Program-made: the position numbers and the translations under genes
The notes under the pieces: model-generated
Database searches by the model: none
The model's input: only the letters and a program-made list of their open reading frames with translations
What the model was told of the DNA's origin: nothing
Assembly: GCF_001857945.1 (NCBI RefSeq)
Contig: NZ_CP017770.1
Location: 620,001-684,000 of the forward strand
Reading direction: 5' to 3'
DNA from: Paenibacillus crassostreae
GTDB taxonomy: Bacteria; Bacillota; Bacilli; Paenibacillales; Paenibacillaceae
DNA: 64,000 bases
Part shown: positions 28,110-36,350 of the stretch, piece after piece
Position numbering within the stretch: position 1 is the stretch's first letter
How the letters are laid out: every line of letters starts with the position of its first letter

Positions 28110-29531
28110 TTAGTTAGCTATTTCCGTATTAAAGTTCCATTCACGAATGTCTACGAATCTACCTTTGACAGCAGCCGCTGCAGCCATCGCCGGTGATACT
28201 AGATGCGTACGACCTCCACGTCCTTGTCGACCTTCGAAGTTACGATTCGATGTTGAAGCACAACGTTGTCCCGGTTGAAGAACATCTGGATTCATCGCTA
28301 GACACATACTGCAACCTGCTTCACGCCATTCAAACCCAGCTGCAGTGAAAATCTTATCAAGCCCTTCTTCTTCTGCCTGTAGTTTAACTTTTCCTGATCC
28401 TGGAACAACGATAGCTGTAACTTTACCCGCTACACTATGACCTTTCGCTACAGCTGCGGCTGCGCGCAAATCTTCGATCCGCCCATTCGTACAAGAACCA
28501 ATAAATACATAATCAATTTCAATATCAGTCATTGGAGTTCCTGGTTTAAGATCCATATATTCAAGTGCTGCCTCAGCAGCCTTACGTTCATTTTCAGTTG
28601 GCAATTCAGCTGGTACAGGCACTTTCGATGTAATATTTGTACCCATTCCAGGACTAGTACCCCAAGTTACTTGCGGAATCAATGAATCGACATCAAAATC
28701 AACCACTAAATCGAACGTCGCACCTTCGTCAGTACGTAATTGTTTCCATGCTTCAACAGCTATATCGAAGTCTGCACCTTGAGGAACATGCTGGCGTCCA
28801 CGTAAGTAGTCGAATGTTGTCTGATCAGGAGCGATCATACCTGCTCTTGCACCAGCTTCGATAGACATATTACAGATCGTCATACGTTCTTCCATCGTTA
28901 ATGCAGCAATAGAATCACCAGTGTATTCAACAACATAACCTGTTGCGAAATCTGTACCATACTGTGCAATAACACCTAGGATCATGTCTTTCGCTGTTAC
29001 ACCTAAATTACGTTTCCCTACGAAACGAATTTCCATTGTCTTTGCTTTAGACTGTTGTAAACATTGTGTTGCTAATACATGTTCAACTTCACTTGTCCCG
29101 ATACCAAATGCCAAAGCACCGAAAGCGCCATGTGTTGAAGTATGACTATCCCCACACACAATTGTCTTTCCTGGATTCGTAAGACCAAGCTCTGGGCCCA
29201 TGACATGGACAACACCTTGCTCAATTGTATTCAAATCATATAATGTCACACCGAAGTCACGACAGTTTTGTGAAAGAGTATCAATTTGTTGTTTAGAGAT
29301 TGGATCCTTAATATTGAACCGATCTTGCGTAGGTACGTTATGATCCATTGTTGCAAAAGTACGTTCAGGTCTACGAACTTTACGTCCACTCAGACGTAAT
29401 CCTTCAAAAGCCTGTGGAGATGTCACTTCATGAACAAGATGCAAATCGATATACAGGATGCTTGGTTTGCCCTCTTCTTGATGAATGACGTGATTTTCCC
29501 AAATTTTCTCAAACATTGTCTTTTTACTCAT
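28110..29531 (-). CDS. leuC: 3-isopropylmalate dehydratase, large subunit
   Basis: This 473-residue aconitase-family subunit carries the 4Fe-4S cluster. Visible motifs are [32 protein letters not shown] (shown as the HTSTHGAFG core), [13 protein letters not shown] (first cluster Cys) and [10 protein letters not shown] (the other two). It forms the active isomerase with LeuD. A GTG at 29540 is in frame, but the ATG at 29531 has GAGGTG six bases upstream and is preferred. A promoter with a TTGGAA and GATAAT pair lies upstream. No T-box or leader peptide was recognised in the leader. Confidence 0.94.
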   Translation of the reverse strand: MSKKTMFEKIWENHVIHQEEGKPSILYIDLHLVHEVTSPQAFEGLRLSGRKVRRPERTFATMDHNVPTQDRFNIKDPISKQQIDTLSQNCRDFGVTLYDLNTIEQGVVHVMGPELGLTNPGKTIVCGDSHTSTHGAFGALAFGIGTSEVEHVLATQCLQQSKAKTMEIRFVGKRNLGVTAKDMILGVIAQYGTDFATGYVVEYTGDSIAALTMEERMTICNMSIEAGARAGMIAPDQTTFDYLRGRQHVPQGADFDIAVEAWKQLRTDEGATFDLVVDFDVDSLIPQVTWGTSPGMGTNITSKVPVPAELPTENERKAAEAALEYMDLKPGTPMTDIEIDYVFIGSCTNGRIEDLRAAAAVAKGHSVAGKVTAIVVPGSGKVKLQAEEEGLDKIFTAAGFEWREAGCSMCLAMNPDVLQPGQRCASTSNRNFEGRQGRGGRTHLVSPAMAAAAAVKGRFVDIREWNFNTEIAN

Positions 29532-29605
29532 TATTATCACCTCGTCTAATATTCGAACCTTGGAAGTTCTGCCCTATTCACTAGCATCGCTTAATTAATT
29601 CATAT

Positions 29606-29633
29606 ATTATCATCAAAGCATTCATTGTTCCAA
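29606..29633 (-). promoter_or_regulatory. Probable leuC promoter
   Basis: On the minus strand TTGGAA (29633-29628) and GATAAT (29611-29606) are separated by 16 bases, and the leuC start is about 75 bases downstream. The 228-base gap 29532-29759 otherwise holds the terminator of the upstream agr-like operon. Confidence 0.5.
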
Positions 29634-29708
29634 GATATAATATCTATAGAAGTTATAGGATCAAACTATAATACAAGCAAAGATTATATCATTTTCCAGA
29701 ATATTAAC

Positions 29709-29742
29709 AGGAACTTCCAACGAATTAATCTTGGAAGTCCCT
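29709..29742 (-). terminator. Terminator of the agr-like operon
   Basis: AGGAACTTCCAA (29709-29720) pairs with TTGGAAGTCCCT (29731-29742) with one mismatch. It lies 18 bases after the LytTR gene stop and separates that operon from leuCD. Confidence 0.65.
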
Positions 29743-29759
29743 ATATATAACATTTACAT

Positions 29760-30143
29760 TTATGTAACGATGATACTAGGATTACTAGTTACGATTTCTC
29801 TCTCAAGCTTCCGATATCTGTTGATCGCCATCGTACAATATTTCGAATTCTTATTAAGGTTATCTTCAAAATAAGCCTTACATAGTATGGGATCTAGCCG
29901 TTTAATTCTATCTACATTTACAGCATTGTTTCGATCGACAATCTCGAACCTATAATCACTGTTATTCAATACGGTTGTCCAATATTTCATCGTACCCATC
30001 GTGTAATAGGTGTGGTCAAGTGTATGAACAAGTAGACGTGCTAACCTCCCACTCCATTCCAGGAATATGATGTCTTTCCCATCAAGTGATACAATCCCTG
30101 ATTCGCCTTCAATATCTTTAGTAACAGATAGATATTGTTGCAT
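29760..30143 (-). CDS. Stand-alone LytTR-type DNA-binding regulator
   Basis: This 127-residue protein is almost entirely a LytTR domain: IIFLEWSGRLARLLVHT, then YRFEIVDRNNAVNVDRIKRL (the family F-x-R-x3-VN-x2-I pattern), and CTMAINRYRKLEREI as the last strand and helix. There is no receiver domain and no room for one. The ATG at 30143 has GGAG at 8-base spacing; the frame also opens with a TTG three bases upstream. It is the last gene of an operon with an AgrD-like precursor, AgrB and a kinase-less membrane sensor. It would regulate genes from LytTR direct repeats without phosphorylation. The family call comes from pattern only and is moderately sure. Confidence 0.68.
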   Translation of the reverse strand: MQQYLSVTKDIEGESGIVSLDGKDIIFLEWSGRLARLLVHTLDHTYYTMGTMKYWTTVLNNSDYRFEIVDRNNAVNVDRIKRLDPILCKAYFEDNLNKNSKYCTMAINRYRKLEREIVTSNPSIIVT

Positions 30144-30191
30144 CAAATCAGCTCCAATTATTTTATTTGATATTGTGATTTATTACGGTAA

Positions 30192-30341
30192 TTAACGTTG
30201 TTTCAATAATTCTTCTGGGACTTCTCCTTTGTAAATATAGAGGGCGCTTGGTGAGTTCACAGATAGCACAGCAAAGAAAGATAACAGAGTAGCCGTGCCA
30301 TATACAAAAGATGTTATATATTTATTGATCAATCTTTTCAA
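30192..30341 (-). CDS. agrD: AgrD-like cyclic peptide pheromone precursor
   Basis: This 49-residue frame has a TTG start at 30341 and its GAGGTGA ribosome site overlaps the agrB stop. It has the three AgrD parts. The first is an N-terminal amphipathic helix (MKRLINKYITSFVYGTATLL). The second is a core segment NSPSALYIYKG. The third is an acidic C-terminal leader EVPEELLKQR, which aligns with the EVPKEL of S. aureus AgrD. Using the S. aureus spacing (three residues before EVP), cleavage falls after Ile36, leaving a five-residue ring Ser32-Ala-Leu-Tyr-Ile36. The ring residue is Ser, not Cys, so a lactone is predicted. There is no Cys anywhere in the peptide. Confidence 0.8.
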   Translation of the reverse strand: MKRLINKYITSFVYGTATLLSFFAVLSVNSPSALYIYKGEVPEELLKQR

Positions 30342-30347
30342 TTTAAT

Positions 30348-30863
30348 TCACCTCTTCCACCTAACTAATGTTAATGCTTGAACAAAAAATGTAGCTGTTA
30401 GTATAGGCGATAGAATCCAAAAGTTAGTGGCTACAAGAAGTACGGAAATCATTTTTAAAATCCCATAATATTTCTTAGGTATTCTGGATTGATTCTCAAT
30501 TCTTGAGGGTGAGTAAATGAACACTAAGATGAGACAAATCGAGGTCAAAATATACATTTGACCCAGACTCAGATTTACAAATAAAAGAAACGTAAATAAT
30601 GTTGTTGTTAATAATACACAACTATCTCCACTTTTTAAGTGCATGCCCCCAGATACTAGTCTCAGCAATGCGAATGATACCAGTATAATGATTATTTCCT
30701 TAACGTTTCCTGTCACATAAGATACGACTAACGATAATAATATGATGAAAAAAGTATTCAACAAAATGGCAATGGCATGTTTTAATATTACTATTGATGA
30801 TGGATGGTTAGGAACTTTTGATTTAATCCTTCGTGCCATCTTCATAGCAATGATCTCAATCAT
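30348..30863 (-). CDS. agrB: AgrB-type membrane peptidase
   Basis: This 171-residue polytopic membrane protein of the accessory gene regulator B family cuts AgrD and closes the ring. The catalytic pair is visible in RLVSGGMHLKSGDSC: His75 and Cys82, with the same seven-residue offset as His77/Cys84 of S. aureus AgrB. About five hydrophobic segments follow the N-terminal charged part. It overlaps the upstream sensor gene by 8 bases and is followed six bases later by agrD. It is slightly shorter than S. aureus AgrB (189 residues). Confidence 0.9.
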   Translation of the reverse strand: MIEIIAMKMARRIKSKVPNHPSSIVILKHAIAILLNTFFIILLSLVVSYVTGNVKEIIIILVSFALLRLVSGGMHLKSGDSCVLLTTTLFTFLLFVNLSLGQMYILTSICLILVFIYSPSRIENQSRIPKKYYGILKMISVLLVATNFWILSPILTATFFVQALTLVRWKR

Positions 30864-31482
30864 AAGACTTTTCCTTCTTTATTGAATAGAATAGCAAGAA
30901 AGCTATCGTCATGGAGAAGAAAAATACATTTATCCATATTTCATTAAATGAAAGAATAATAGAGACCGTTATTAGAAATACAATAATTAATGTAACTACG
31001 ATCACATCTTCAAATTTCAGTCTAAGTTTATCAAAATCAAATGAGAATCCTATACCTAAGCGATATAATATCCATGAAAGTAACAGAGTTGTAGCAGCAC
31101 TTACTGTTTGCAACATATATCCATTAACTAGCGTGGCCTGTGCTTCTGCGATTGAACCAAACATAAGTTCAACCAATAAGGTCTGAATAACAGCAAACAT
31201 ACCATAACCAAGAATTGTACATATTATAGACCATATTAGTGGTAATTTGATGACCGTCGTTAATAAAAAGATAAAGATCAATATACTAATAAGTGGGACA
31301 ATGGCCGCTAAAGAAAAATCATTACGAAGTACAAAACTTTGCATATTCATCAACAATATTAAAAAGAGTGCAGGCCATATGTATTCTGTCGTTTTGAACC
31401 TAAATAAAGACATCATAATTGAAAATATAGCAATAAACTCAAGTGTTGAGAAAAACATAAAACCTAAAGATTCCAGAATCAC
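30856..31482 (-). CDS. AgrC-like membrane sensor domain without a kinase
   Basis: This protein is almost wholly membrane-embedded: about seven hydrophobic segments from residue ~5 to the end, closing with FLLFYSIKKEKSYD. The topology resembles the sensor half of AgrC, but no H box, DHp helix or HATPase domain follows, and the next gene overlaps it. An ATG at 31500 is in frame, but AGGAGG lies inside that extension, so a GTG at 31482 with 9-base spacing (208 residues) is preferred. As first gene of the agr-like operon it may be the peptide receptor, or a membrane inhibitor of the LytTR protein as in HdrRM/BrsRM systems. Both roles are inferred. Confidence 0.65.
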   Translation of the reverse strand: MILESLGFMFFSTLEFIAIFSIMMSLFRFKTTEYIWPALFLILLMNMQSFVLRNDFSLAAIVPLISILIFIFLLTTVIKLPLIWSIICTILGYGMFAVIQTLLVELMFGSIAEAQATLVNGYMLQTVSAATTLLLSWILYRLGIGFSFDFDKLRLKFEDVIVVTLIIVFLITVSIILSFNEIWINVFFFSMTIAFLLFYSIKKEKSYD

Positions 31483-31573
31483 ATCAATTAACCTCCTCAT
31501 GATAGCTTGACTCTATAGTTAACATTTTACACTTATTATTGAAGTTATCTAGTTATTTCTATATGAATTCACT

Positions 31574-31589
31574 ATGAATCAATTTCATA
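31574..31589 (+). repeat. Solo terminal repeat of the MITE-like family
   Basis: ATGAATCAATTTCATA is identical to the first 16 bases of the element at 40463. It lies in the divergent region between the agr-like operon and the LysR gene. No second end was found nearby. Confidence 0.5.
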
Positions 31590-31648
31590 TGATAGAATTA
31601 ATCTTTGAACAAAAAAATACATTAACCACGATAAAAGGATGGTTGAAC

Positions 31649-32557
31649 ATGGAACTAAGACAATTACAGTATGCCATACAAATTGCGACAGAACGTAACT
31701 TCTCACGTGCTGCCGAGAAACTACATATCGCACAGCCCTCTCTAAGTCAGCAATTATCTAAACTTGAGAAAGAGATTGGTGTACTTCTTTTCCAGCGCAA
31801 TACGAGTAGTGTGGAGTTAACGCATGCTGGTGAAGCCTTCGTAGAACAAGCTCAGAAAATCATTGATGCAGTCGATTTATTACGGCAACAAATGTCAGAT
31901 ATCTCCCAGCTTCGTGGAGGTAAAGTCGTAGTGGGAAGTATGCCGATCACAGGTTCACATTTACTTCCGTACGTACTTCCAAGCTTCAAGCTCGCTTTTC
32001 CAGAAATAGAAATCAGTTTGCTAGAGGATTCATCCATGAATCTTGAGAAGTTAACTGCACTTGGAAAAACAGATCTCAGCTTACTATCTCTTCCTCTAGT
32101 GGAACCATCACTCGCTTATGAGATCATTGGTGAAGAATTGATCGATTTAGCTGTTCCGCCTCAACATCCTCTTGCTATTAGAGCACAAAGCAACACAACA
32201 CCTATCCAATTAGCAGAACTTAAGGATGAATCTTTTATCGTACTCAAGAAAGGTCAAGGCTTCCGTACGATGACTTTTGATCTTTGTCAACAAGCTGGGT
32301 TTGTTCCACAAGTTGTATTTGAGAGCAATAACATGGAGACCATTCAAGCCTTAGTCGCAGCAGGAATGGGCGTCACTCTTGTTCCAAGATATATCGCTAG
32401 TGCTCCAAGATCTGAGTTTGTACCAGTATACTTACCATTGGCGGAACCCGTTCCCTATCGAACTTTGGTTGTAGCTTATCGAAAAGGTCGATATCTCTCA
32501 AAGGCCGCTGAAGCTTTTATCGCTACATTCAAACAATCAATGGAGGTATTAAAGTAG
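31649..32557 (+). CDS. LysR-family transcriptional regulator
   Basis: This 302-residue regulator has an N-terminal winged helix-turn-helix (MELRQLQYAIQIATERNFSR, then AAEKLHIAQPSLSQQLSKLE) and a C-terminal effector-binding domain with VVVGSMPITGSHLLPYVLPSF and FESNNMETIQALVAAGMGVT. The open frame begins at 31574, but that part lies in a repeat. The ATG at 31649 has an AAAGGATGG site and gives the normal family start and length. It is divergent from the agr-like operon and convergent with the amidase gene, so its target may be its own promoter region or a distant operon. The ligand is unknown. Confidence 0.88.
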   Translation: MELRQLQYAIQIATERNFSRAAEKLHIAQPSLSQQLSKLEKEIGVLLFQRNTSSVELTHAGEAFVEQAQKIIDAVDLLRQQMSDISQLRGGKVVVGSMPITGSHLLPYVLPSFKLAFPEIEISLLEDSSMNLEKLTALGKTDLSLLSLPLVEPSLAYEIIGEELIDLAVPPQHPLAIRAQSNTTPIQLAELKDESFIVLKKGQGFRTMTFDLCQQAGFVPQVVFESNNMETIQALVAAGMGVTLVPRYIASAPRSEFVPVYLPLAEPVPYRTLVVAYRKGRYLSKAAEAFIATFKQSMEVLK

Positions 32558-32570
32558 ATTAGACTTCCAC

Positions 32571-33383
32571 TTAATAAAGTTCTGGACGACGATCACGATA
32601 AATCGGAATCCGATTTCTTACTTCAGCAATAAGAGAGAGTGTGACTTCACCTATTATAATCTCTTCACTTTCTCCACCTTCTACAACCACCTCGCCCCAT
32701 GGATCAATGATCATCGAATGTCCAAAAAATGTTGTATCGCCATTTCCACCAACGGTGTTACACGCTATAACATACATTTGATTCTCAATGGCTCTTGCCA
32801 TGAGTAATGTCCGCCAATGATGTAACCTTGGATGGGGCCATTCAGCTGGAATAAATAATATTTCTGCTCCATTCAGCGCTAACGATCTAGCCATTTCCGG
32901 AAATCGAATATCATAGCAAATAGCTACACCGGCTCTACATTCAGGTAACACATCAAAAGTAACCAATTGTTGGCCAGGAACAATATATTTCTCTTCATTC
33001 ATCAAACGAAACAAGTGAATTTTAGAATAGTTAGCGATTACTTCACCCTGTTGATCAAAAACATACATGGTATTGGACACTTGACCGGCATTAGATTCAG
33101 CAATTGATCCAGCAACAATCATCACCTGATGTTTCTTCGCGAAGGAGCTTAACCAACCCTTACTATACTCACCACCCGCATCCGCAATTTCTCGAAGTTT
33201 ATCAAGCGCATACCCCGTATTCCACAGTTCAGGTAAGACTAGAATATCCACCTTGGGATTCTGAGTGACTGCTTCCTCCATAAGCGAAGTCACGTGCCTC
33301 TCATTTAGATCTGGTTCCCCTATGTGAATAGACATTTGAATTAATGCTATTTGTAAATTACGTTTGTCTGCATAATTGACCAT
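32571..33383 (-). CDS. Nitrilase-superfamily amidase (omega-amidase/MtnU-like)
   Basis: This 270-residue carbon-nitrogen hydrolase has the full Glu-Lys-Cys triad: Glu in VLPELWNTGY, Lys in YSKIHLF, and Cys in GVAICYDIRFPEMARSL. The WNTGY and CYDIRFPE motifs are those of the Nit2/MtnU group, which hydrolyse 2-oxoglutaramate or 2-oxosuccinamate made by transaminases, for example in methionine salvage. The open frame extends to 33425, but the ATG at 33383 (MVNYADKRNLQIALIQM) has GAGGG upstream and the family start. The window's mtaD is also a methionine-salvage gene but lies far away. Confidence 0.82.
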   Translation of the reverse strand: MVNYADKRNLQIALIQMSIHIGEPDLNERHVTSLMEEAVTQNPKVDILVLPELWNTGYALDKLREIADAGGEYSKGWLSSFAKKHQVMIVAGSIAESNAGQVSNTMYVFDQQGEVIANYSKIHLFRLMNEEKYIVPGQQLVTFDVLPECRAGVAICYDIRFPEMARSLALNGAEILFIPAEWPHPRLHHWRTLLMARAIENQMYVIACNTVGGNGDTTFFGHSMIIDPWGEVVVEGGESEEIIIGEVTLSLIAEVRNRIPIYRDRRPELY

Positions 33384-33534
33384 AAGGATCCCTCTTTTCC
33401 TAATTCCAATTGATATTTCCATCATATCTTGTTGCTACATACTCTTGCAATAACCTTTGCTATTTGTCCTTGTATAACGTTTATCTTTGCAAAGCCATAG
33501 GTTCCATGGTATCCTATTTGAAAATAAAACTACG

Positions 33535-33783
33535 TTAATATCCATTAAACGCGTTGACGGGACCAGTAAGTAAGGTGACTTCACCATTCAGAGAGTAAAT
33601 TCCTTGGCTGAAAGAATTTATCGTGAACCCTTGTCTGAACCTACCCCTGAGCGGCCTGCGTGATCAGCAGGACAGTCCCTTCTGTTACAAGGTTATGAAG
33701 TTGGATGATTTAATCATCAATAAAGGTGGTACCGCGGAAGCTATAACTTTCGTCCTTTGCTAGTTAAGGATGAGAGTTTTTTG
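33535..33783 (+). ncRNA. T-box riboswitch, proline specifier
   Basis: The leader of proBAC shows stem I with the distal AGAGAG loop (about 33590), a specifier CCT at 33641-33643 in the GAACCTA context, and the invariant AGGTGGTACCGCG at 33724-33736. A terminator follows: stem 33745-33757 with 33766-33776, then TTTTTTG. CCT codes for proline, which agrees with the downstream genes. Uncharged tRNA-Pro would stabilise the antiterminator and switch on proBAC. The rest of the gap 33426-33534 should hold the promoter; no convincing -35/-10 pair was chosen. Confidence 0.92.
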
Positions 33784-33826
33784 TTGTACATTTATTGTTA
33801 GAATCAATGATGAGGAAGTGATCAAC

Positions 33827-34930
33827 GTGTCATCCCGTATTGTTGTCAAAATCGGTAGCAGCTCGCTTACCTCTGCTGAAGGAGCATTAAATCGGGAGGC
33901 CATCCAATTCTTCGCAGATGAAATGGCTTCCTTAAGAACATCAGGTCATCAAATATTGTTAGTAACGTCAGGAGCCGTGGCAGCAGGCTTCCGTGAAATT
34001 GGTTACTCCATGCGCCCCAGATTATTACATGAGAAACAAGCTGCAGCCGCAGTAGGTCAGGCTTTATTAATGCAAGCATATCAGCAAGCCTTTGCAGCAC
34101 ATGGCATTATCACAGCTCAGATCCTACTCACACGTACTGATTTCTGTAGTCGCAAACGTATGAACAATGCTGGTATGACTGTTGACGAGTTATTGAAGCA
34201 AGGCGTGATACCTATTTTTAATGAAAATGATACGGTATCTGTTGATGAATTGAAGTTCGGTGATAATGATACGTTATCCGCTCTCGTTGCTAATCTAGTG
34301 AAAGCTAGCCACCTATTGATTCTAACAGATATGGATGGATTGTATTCAGGAGATCCGCGCCGACATCCAGATGCGGTTCGATACGAACGAATCCGTGAGA
34401 TTACACAAGAAATATACGCTATGGCAGGTGGTGCTGGTTCATCAATCGGGACGGGTGGCATGCGTTCTAAAGTGGATGCTGCCAAAATTGCAACTCGAGG
34501 AGGTGTTCCCGTCTTCGTCGGCAAGGTATCCGCTCAAGGCGACCTTCAAAATGCTGTCAATGGAGTTGGACGTGGAACTTACTTCGATACCGCTCTCTCC
34601 TCCCTTTCCATGAAGAAGCAATGGCTTGGTTTCATGTCAACACCTCTCGGAACCATCACCGTGGATACTGGAGCCGAAGAAGCACTTACAACTGGAGGTC
34701 ATAGTCTACTTCCTGTAGGTGTTAAGCAGATTGAAGGTCAATTCCATGCAGGTGATGTTGTTGAAGTTCTCAATATAAAGGCTGAAGTGATTGGGAGAGG
34801 TATTATCAATTATGATGCAGAACAACTACAACTTGTCCATGGTATGTCAAGTTCGAATGTATACCAGAAGCTCGAGAACATACATCGATTGGAAGTTGTT
34901 CATCGTGATGAATGGATTACATTGAAATAA
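33827..34930 (+). CDS. proB: Glutamate 5-kinase
   Basis: This 367-residue enzyme makes gamma-glutamyl phosphate, the first step of proline synthesis. An amino-acid-kinase domain (IVVKIGSSSLTS, LLVTSGAVAAGF, FGDNDTLSALVANLV, ILTDMDGLYSGDPRRH, GTGGMRSKVDAAKIA) is followed by a C-terminal PUA domain (about 280-360). The frame opens inside the T-box terminator at 33770, but the GTG at 33827, behind GAGGAAG, gives the family start SSRIVVKIGSS and length. It is the first gene of proB-proA-proC, under T-box control. Confidence 0.94.
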   Translation: MSSRIVVKIGSSSLTSAEGALNREAIQFFADEMASLRTSGHQILLVTSGAVAAGFREIGYSMRPRLLHEKQAAAAVGQALLMQAYQQAFAAHGIITAQILLTRTDFCSRKRMNNAGMTVDELLKQGVIPIFNENDTVSVDELKFGDNDTLSALVANLVKASHLLILTDMDGLYSGDPRRHPDAVRYERIREITQEIYAMAGGAGSSIGTGGMRSKVDAAKIATRGGVPVFVGKVSAQGDLQNAVNGVGRGTYFDTALSSLSMKKQWLGFMSTPLGTITVDTGAEEALTTGGHSLLPVGVKQIEGQFHAGDVVEVLNIKAEVIGRGIINYDAEQLQLVHGMSSSNVYQKLENIHRLEVVHRDEWITLK

Positions 34931-34938
34931 AACTAAGC

Positions 34939-35059
34939 TAATGCTTCCGATGCTAGTTTTGAAGAAGTGTACTCAAGAAGTTTATTCACAAAACTTTAAG
35001 TATATGCTTTCGATGCTAGTTTTGAAGAAGTATACTCAAGAAGTTTATTCACAAAACTT
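34939..35059 (+). repeat. Two tandem ~60-bp intergenic repeat units
   Basis: Units at 34939-34996 and 35001-35059 differ at only a few positions and are close to the third unit at 23395-23453 in reverse orientation. They fill the space between proB and proA, so they are transcribed within the operon. Pairing of AGTTTTG and CAAAACT could form a stem in the mRNA. Confidence 0.9.
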
Positions 35060-35073
35060 TTAGGAGGAATACC

Positions 35074-36327
35074 ATGAATGCTAATGAAGTAAGAATGAAA
35101 GCAACACTTGCTAAGACAGCTTCTACCGTGCTTAATCGTCTGGATACGGTTCAGAAGAATGAAGCATTACGACTCATGGCACAAGCTCTTAGGTCAGAAC
35201 AAGATCTTATTCTAACAGCAAATCTTGAAGATCTTGAACGTGGGCGCCAGCAAGGTACAGCCCCTTCTCTGCTTGATCGACTAGCACTTACTCCAGAACG
35301 AATAGAGGCTATGGCTGAAGGATTAGAACAGATTATTGAACTTCCAGATCCTATTGGAGATACTCTTGAAGCGATTGATCGTCCCAATGGTTTGACCATC
35401 GACAAAATCCGTGTACCGTTGGGTGTTATCGGCATCATCTATGAAGCACGACCAAATGTAACTGTAGATGCCGCGGGACTCTGCCTGAAGACAGGAAATG
35501 CTGTTGTTCTCCGTGGAGGATCATCTGCCATTTCATCCAACCGTCAGATTATTGAAGTATTACATCGCGCACTTGCAACGTCATCTATCCCAGTTGATGC
35601 TTTACAGATTATTGAAGATCCCAATCGTAGTTCTGTCGATGAAATGCTGAAGCTAAAAGGGCTATTAGATGTTATCATTCCTCGCGGTGGTAAATCCCTT
35701 ATTCAAAATGTAGTGGAGAATGCCAAGGTACCTGTTATAGAAACGGGTGCGGGTGTATGTCATACGTATATTGATGCTTCCGCAGATCCTGTGATGGCTG
35801 CAAATATTAGCATCAATGCGAAGGTACAACGTCCTTCTGTCTGTAATGCTATGGAAACTTTAATCATTCATTCAGATTTCGCAACACGTCACCTTACACA
35901 ACTTGCTGAACAGTTCAAAGAATCCAATGTTGAATTACGTGGATGTGCGGAGACTCTAGCACTTATTCCATCAGCTACTCAAGCTACCGAAGATGATTAT
36001 TACACGGAGTATAATGACTATATTTTAAATATGAAGATTGTCCACTCTCTTCAAGAAGCGCTTGACCATATTGCTAAATATGGTACGCAACATTCCGAAT
36101 GCATCGTGACGGAAGATCAGGATCAAGCTGCAATATTTATTCGGGAAGTTGATGCTGCTGCTGTCTACCATAATGCCTCTACCCGTTTTACGGATGGTTT
36201 TGAATTTGGGTTTGGAGCTGAGATTGGGATCAGTACACAGAAATTACACGCTAGGGGTCCTATGGGTCTTCCTGCACTTACTTCTACTAAATATCGCGTT
36301 TATGGAAACGGACAAATACGTCGGTAA
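35074..36327 (+). CDS. proA: Gamma-glutamyl phosphate reductase
   Basis: This 417-residue NADPH-dependent enzyme of the aldehyde-dehydrogenase superfamily makes glutamate semialdehyde, the second step to proline. Motifs are IGIIYEARPNVTVDAAGLCLK, NAVVLRGGSSAISSN, ETGAGVCHTYID, and the catalytic Cys in KVQRPSVCNAMETLI. The start follows a clear AGGAGG site. It lies between proB and proC. Length and motifs are fully normal. Confidence 0.95.
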   Translation: MNANEVRMKATLAKTASTVLNRLDTVQKNEALRLMAQALRSEQDLILTANLEDLERGRQQGTAPSLLDRLALTPERIEAMAEGLEQIIELPDPIGDTLEAIDRPNGLTIDKIRVPLGVIGIIYEARPNVTVDAAGLCLKTGNAVVLRGGSSAISSNRQIIEVLHRALATSSIPVDALQIIEDPNRSSVDEMLKLKGLLDVIIPRGGKSLIQNVVENAKVPVIETGAGVCHTYIDASADPVMAANISINAKVQRPSVCNAMETLIIHSDFATRHLTQLAEQFKESNVELRGCAETLALIPSATQATEDDYYTEYNDYILNMKIVHSLQEALDHIAKYGTQHSECIVTEDQDQAAIFIREVDAAAVYHNASTRFTDGFEFGFGAEIGISTQKLHARGPMGLPALTSTKYRVYGNGQIRR

Positions 36328-36350
36328 ATTCGACAAGGAGGGACTATATT

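Noticed and set aside
29541..29759. Leader of leuC searched for a leucine T-box or leader peptide
   Set aside because: No GGTGG-ACCGCG core, specifier context or leucine-codon run was found, only a promoter-like pair and the upstream operon's terminator.
31516..31557. Three AGTTA-type motifs as LytTR binding sites before the agr-like operon
   Set aside because: Their spacings (26 and 8 bases) do not match the ~21-22-base period of LytTR direct repeats, so they were not annotated.
31574..31648. Upstream extension of the LysR frame as coding
   Set aside because: It runs through a MITE-like terminal repeat, and the ATG at 31649 has the ribosome site and the normal LysR start.
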